Origin: Rubrobacteraceae bacterium
GTDB lineage: Bacteria > Actinomycetota > Rubrobacteria > Rubrobacterales > Rubrobacteraceae
Reading direction: 5' to 3'
Assembly (NCBI GenBank): GCA_013698525.1
Contig: JACCSM010000566.1
Location: forward strand, 1 to 5,409
Length of the DNA: 5,409 nt
A program made the position numbers and the translations under genes. Positions 3,717 to 5,409 of this stretch are shown piece by piece. The stretch's first letter is position 1. The number at the start of each line of letters is the position of its first letter. The notes under the pieces were generated by a model. It saw only the letters and a program-made list of their open reading frames with translations, had not been told where the DNA came from and made no database searches.

Positions 3717-5330
3717 GTGGGAGAGAGGACGAGGCTTGGACTCGGGCTTATCGGGGTCGCGTTGGCGCTTGGCGGCCTGGGGGACGCCCTGCTACGCGCT
3801 ACGCCGTGGGGGATCAACTTCCTCATCTGGGTAACGGTCCTTGTCGGCCTCACCGGCTTGCTCGCGAACTGGGGGCACGTGGGTAGCGGGGGAGAGGGAA
3901 AGTGGTTCATCTTCGTTGCAGGCGTCTTCGCCGCAGGGGTCGTCGTGCGTGATTCTCCTGTGGTAGTGTTCCTCGATTTCCTCGGAGTCCTGATCTCGCT
4001 CTCCCTTGCTGTGTGGCTTGGACGTAGTGGGAGCCTGCGACGCGCCGGCATCTGGGACTATGTTCTGGGTGGGGTCTACACCGGCGCCCTCACCTCCGCT
4101 GGACCGCTACCCGTGAGCATAGTCGACATAGAATGGCGTGAGGCGGTCCGCGGGCGGTGGAAGGGGCAGGCGCTTGCGGTGTCGCGGGGCGTTTTGCTCG
4201 CCGCCCCGCTCTTGCTCCTTTTCGGCACGCTACTGGTGGCTGCCGACGCCATCTTCGAACGGCTCGTGATAGACGTCTTCGGCTTCGACCTCGCGGAGGT
4301 CTTCTCGCACCTCTTCCTCATCTGCTTTTTCGCCTGGATCACGGCAGGCCTACTCTGGGCGGGGCTGATGGCGCGCGTTCCAGAGAACTTCGCAATCCCA
4401 CGTCCGAGAGTACTCCCGCTCGGCATCGTCGAGGTGGGGATAGTTCTCGGACTTCTTGACCTCATGTTCCTGACCTTCGTCGTGATCCAGGTCCGCTACC
4501 TGTTCGGCGGCGCAGGGCGCGTGGCCGCCACGGCGAGCCTGACCTACGCAGAGTACGCCCGCCGCGGATTTTTCGAGCTGGTCACCGTGACCGCCCTCGC
4601 GCTCCCCCTCTTACTCATCGCACATTGGCTACTGAGGGCCGAGAACCGCGCCCACGAGCGGCTGTTCAAAGCGCTGGCCGGGATCATGGTCGGCTTGCTC
4701 TTCGTCGTGGTCGCCTCCGCCTTGCAGCGGATGTACCTCTACCAGCAAGAGTTCGGCCTGACCGAGTTGCGCCTCTACACCACCGTATTCATGGCCTGGA
4801 TCTCTACCGTCCTCATCTGGTTCGTCCTCACCGTGCTGCGTGCTAGACGCGATCGTTTCGCGTTCGGAGCCCTGGCAGCCGGCTTCGCCGCCATCTTCGC
4901 GATAAACGCGATGAATCCCGATGCCCTCATAGCAAGCACCAACATAGACCGCATGGAGGAAGGAAAGCGTTTCGACGCCTACTATCTGACCACCCTGAGC
5001 GCCGACGCCGTGCCCGCGCTCGCCGAATCTCTCCCCGAGATAGGCGACACGCGCCTGTGGACAGGCTACACCGTGGAACAGGCCATCGTGGATCGCTGGG
5101 GCTCGAAACAATCAGACTGGCGTACGTGGAACCTGGGTCGTTCGAAAGCCCGCCAGTCGATCAAGGGCTACCTCGCAACCCAGTCCGGACGAGCACCCAG
5201 GATGACCGGCGCCGACTCGCGGCACCAAGATAAGGCGCTTATGCACCCTCCCGACCGAGTTATCCACAACATGTTGTGGATAAGACACCCAAATCGGGGG
5301 ATAAGTGAAGCAACTGTAACAAGCGGTTAA
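3717..5330 (+). CDS. DUF4173-family polytopic membrane protein
   Basis: This 537-aa integral membrane protein starts at GTG with GGGAGG 8 bases upstream. Hydrophobic stretches suggest about 10-12 membrane segments, roughly at 8-25, 33-51, 62-78, 83-101, 157-177, 196-218, 235-259, 286-305, 318-337, 354-374 and 380-398. The family is recognised from YLFGG (261-265), LTYAEYARRGFFEL (275-288) and the post-membrane motif NPDALIASTNIDR (400-412) followed by LSADAVPAL (427-435). DUF4173 (related to DUF4153) has no assigned biochemical function. A C-terminal soluble domain runs to about residue 488 (WNLGRSKARQSIKGYLA). The final ~45 residues change character: mixed third bases, AGA and ATA codons, and a perfect palindrome inside. 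They look like translation past a lost or shifted stop codon. No partner gene is evident; the gene is flanked by a divergent toxin-antitoxin operon. Confidence 0.88.
   Translation: MGERTRLGLGLIGVALALGGLGDALLRATPWGINFLIWVTVLVGLTGLLANWGHVGSGGEGKWFIFVAGVFAAGVVVRDSPVVVFLDFLGVLISLSLAVWLGRSGSLRRAGIWDYVLGGVYTGALTSAGPLPVSIVDIEWREAVRGRWKGQALAVSRGVLLAAPLLLLFGTLLVAADAIFERLVIDVFGFDLAEVFSHLFLICFFAWITAGLLWAGLMARVPENFAIPRPRVLPLGIVEVGIVLGLLDLMFLTFVVIQVRYLFGGAGRVAATASLTYAEYARRGFFELVTVTALALPLLLIAHWLLRAENRAHERLFKALAGIMVGLLFVVVASALQRMYLYQQEFGLTELRLYTTVFMAWISTVLIWFVLTVLRARRDRFAFGALAAGFAAIFAINAMNPDALIASTNIDRMEEGKRFDAYYLTTLSADAVPALAESLPEIGDTRLWTGYTVEQAIVDRWGSKQSDWRTWNLGRSKARQSIKGYLATQSGRAPRMTGADSRHQDKALMHPPDRVIHNMLWIRHPNRGISEATVTSG
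5260..5283. promoter_or_regulatory. Perfect 24-bp palindrome of two inverted DnaA-box-like 9-mers
   Basis: TTATCCACA at 5260-5268 and its reverse complement TGTGGATAA at 5275-5283 are joined by ACATGT, giving a perfect 24-bp palindrome. TTATCCACA is the high-affinity E. coli DnaA box (consensus TTATNCACA). A third, weaker copy, GGGGGATAA (two mismatches on the complement), lies at 5296-5304. An outer pair CCCGA (5250-5254) and TCGGG (5294-5298) flanks the element. The palindrome lies within the apparent 3' tail of the DUF4173 gene. It may be a DnaA-binding site near an origin, a titration site, or a site for another dimeric regulator. Confidence 0.6.
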
Positions 5331-5409
5331 CTTTAGGTAATAGGCAACGGGTTTCAGGCTTCAGGATTTCTTGGAGTTGAACTGCTGTCGTGCTGCGCAT
5401 GTGAAAAAG
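5331..5409. other. Window-end intergenic piece
   Basis: No gene is supported. TTCAGG occurs twice (5353-5358, 5360-5365), recalling the octamer array at 993-1032. The last nine bases read GTGAAAAAG, which could begin a protein (MKK), but no ribosome binding site lies at suitable distance. Confidence 0.4.

Noticed and set aside
5260..5409. Complete replication origin
   Set aside because: Only two consensus boxes and one weak box are visible, with no clear AT-rich unwinding region and no origin-linked gene in the window; recorded as a DnaA-box pair only.
5401..5409. Start of a new gene (GTG AAA AAG)
   Set aside because: Only nine bases are visible; the nearest GGAG is about 25 bases upstream, so a start cannot be supported.

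Overview
The window looks like the chromosome of a high-GC Gram-positive bacterium of the Rubrobacter type (Actinomycetota). This is an inference from several things together: GC-rich third codon positions, TTG and GTG starts, a NarL-type two-component pair, a small secreted protein with GGxGxD calcium-binding repeats, and a large DUF4173 membrane protein. No single marker proves the genus.

Layout. (1) Positions 1-990, plus strand: the 3' end of a NarX/DesK-class sensor histidine kinase, broken near its end by a one-base frameshift around position 208, then its complete NarL/FixJ-class response regulator. (2) Positions 991-1269: an intergenic stretch with five 8-bp tandem repeats (993-1032), a nested inverted repeat (1098-1161), a candidate promoter (1153-1182) and a hairpin over the ribosome binding site. 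(3) Positions 1270-2493, plus strand: a secreted RTX-like calcium-binding protein. Directly after its stop codon, in the same frame, comes a cysteine-containing ORF of unknown family that starts with TTG and has no signal peptide of its own. (4) Positions 2494-2665: two hairpin terminators between convergent genes, one for each strand. (5) Positions 2666-3464, minus strand: a complete type II toxin-antitoxin operon with a Phd/YefM antitoxin and an overlapping RelE/ParE-fold toxin. Its promoter carries paired TGTACA palindromes, and its predicted 5' leader consists almost entirely of degenerate ~28-nt repeats with inverted-repeat arms. (6) Positions 3465-3716: a divergent intergenic stretch. 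(7) Positions 3717-5330, plus strand: a polytopic DUF4173 protein whose last ~45 codons look like readthrough into non-coding DNA. That tail contains a perfect 24-bp palindrome made of two inverted DnaA-box-like 9-mers (5260-5283). (8) Positions 5331-5409: an end piece with no supported gene.

The two-component pair would form one signalling unit. The toxin-antitoxin operon is a self-contained autoregulated module on the opposite strand. The RTX-like gene and the ORF after it are probably co-transcribed and may once have been one secreted protein. The observations most worth following are the leader repeats with a compensatory arm change, the TGTACA operator, the paired DnaA boxes and the in-frame stop at 1804-1806.
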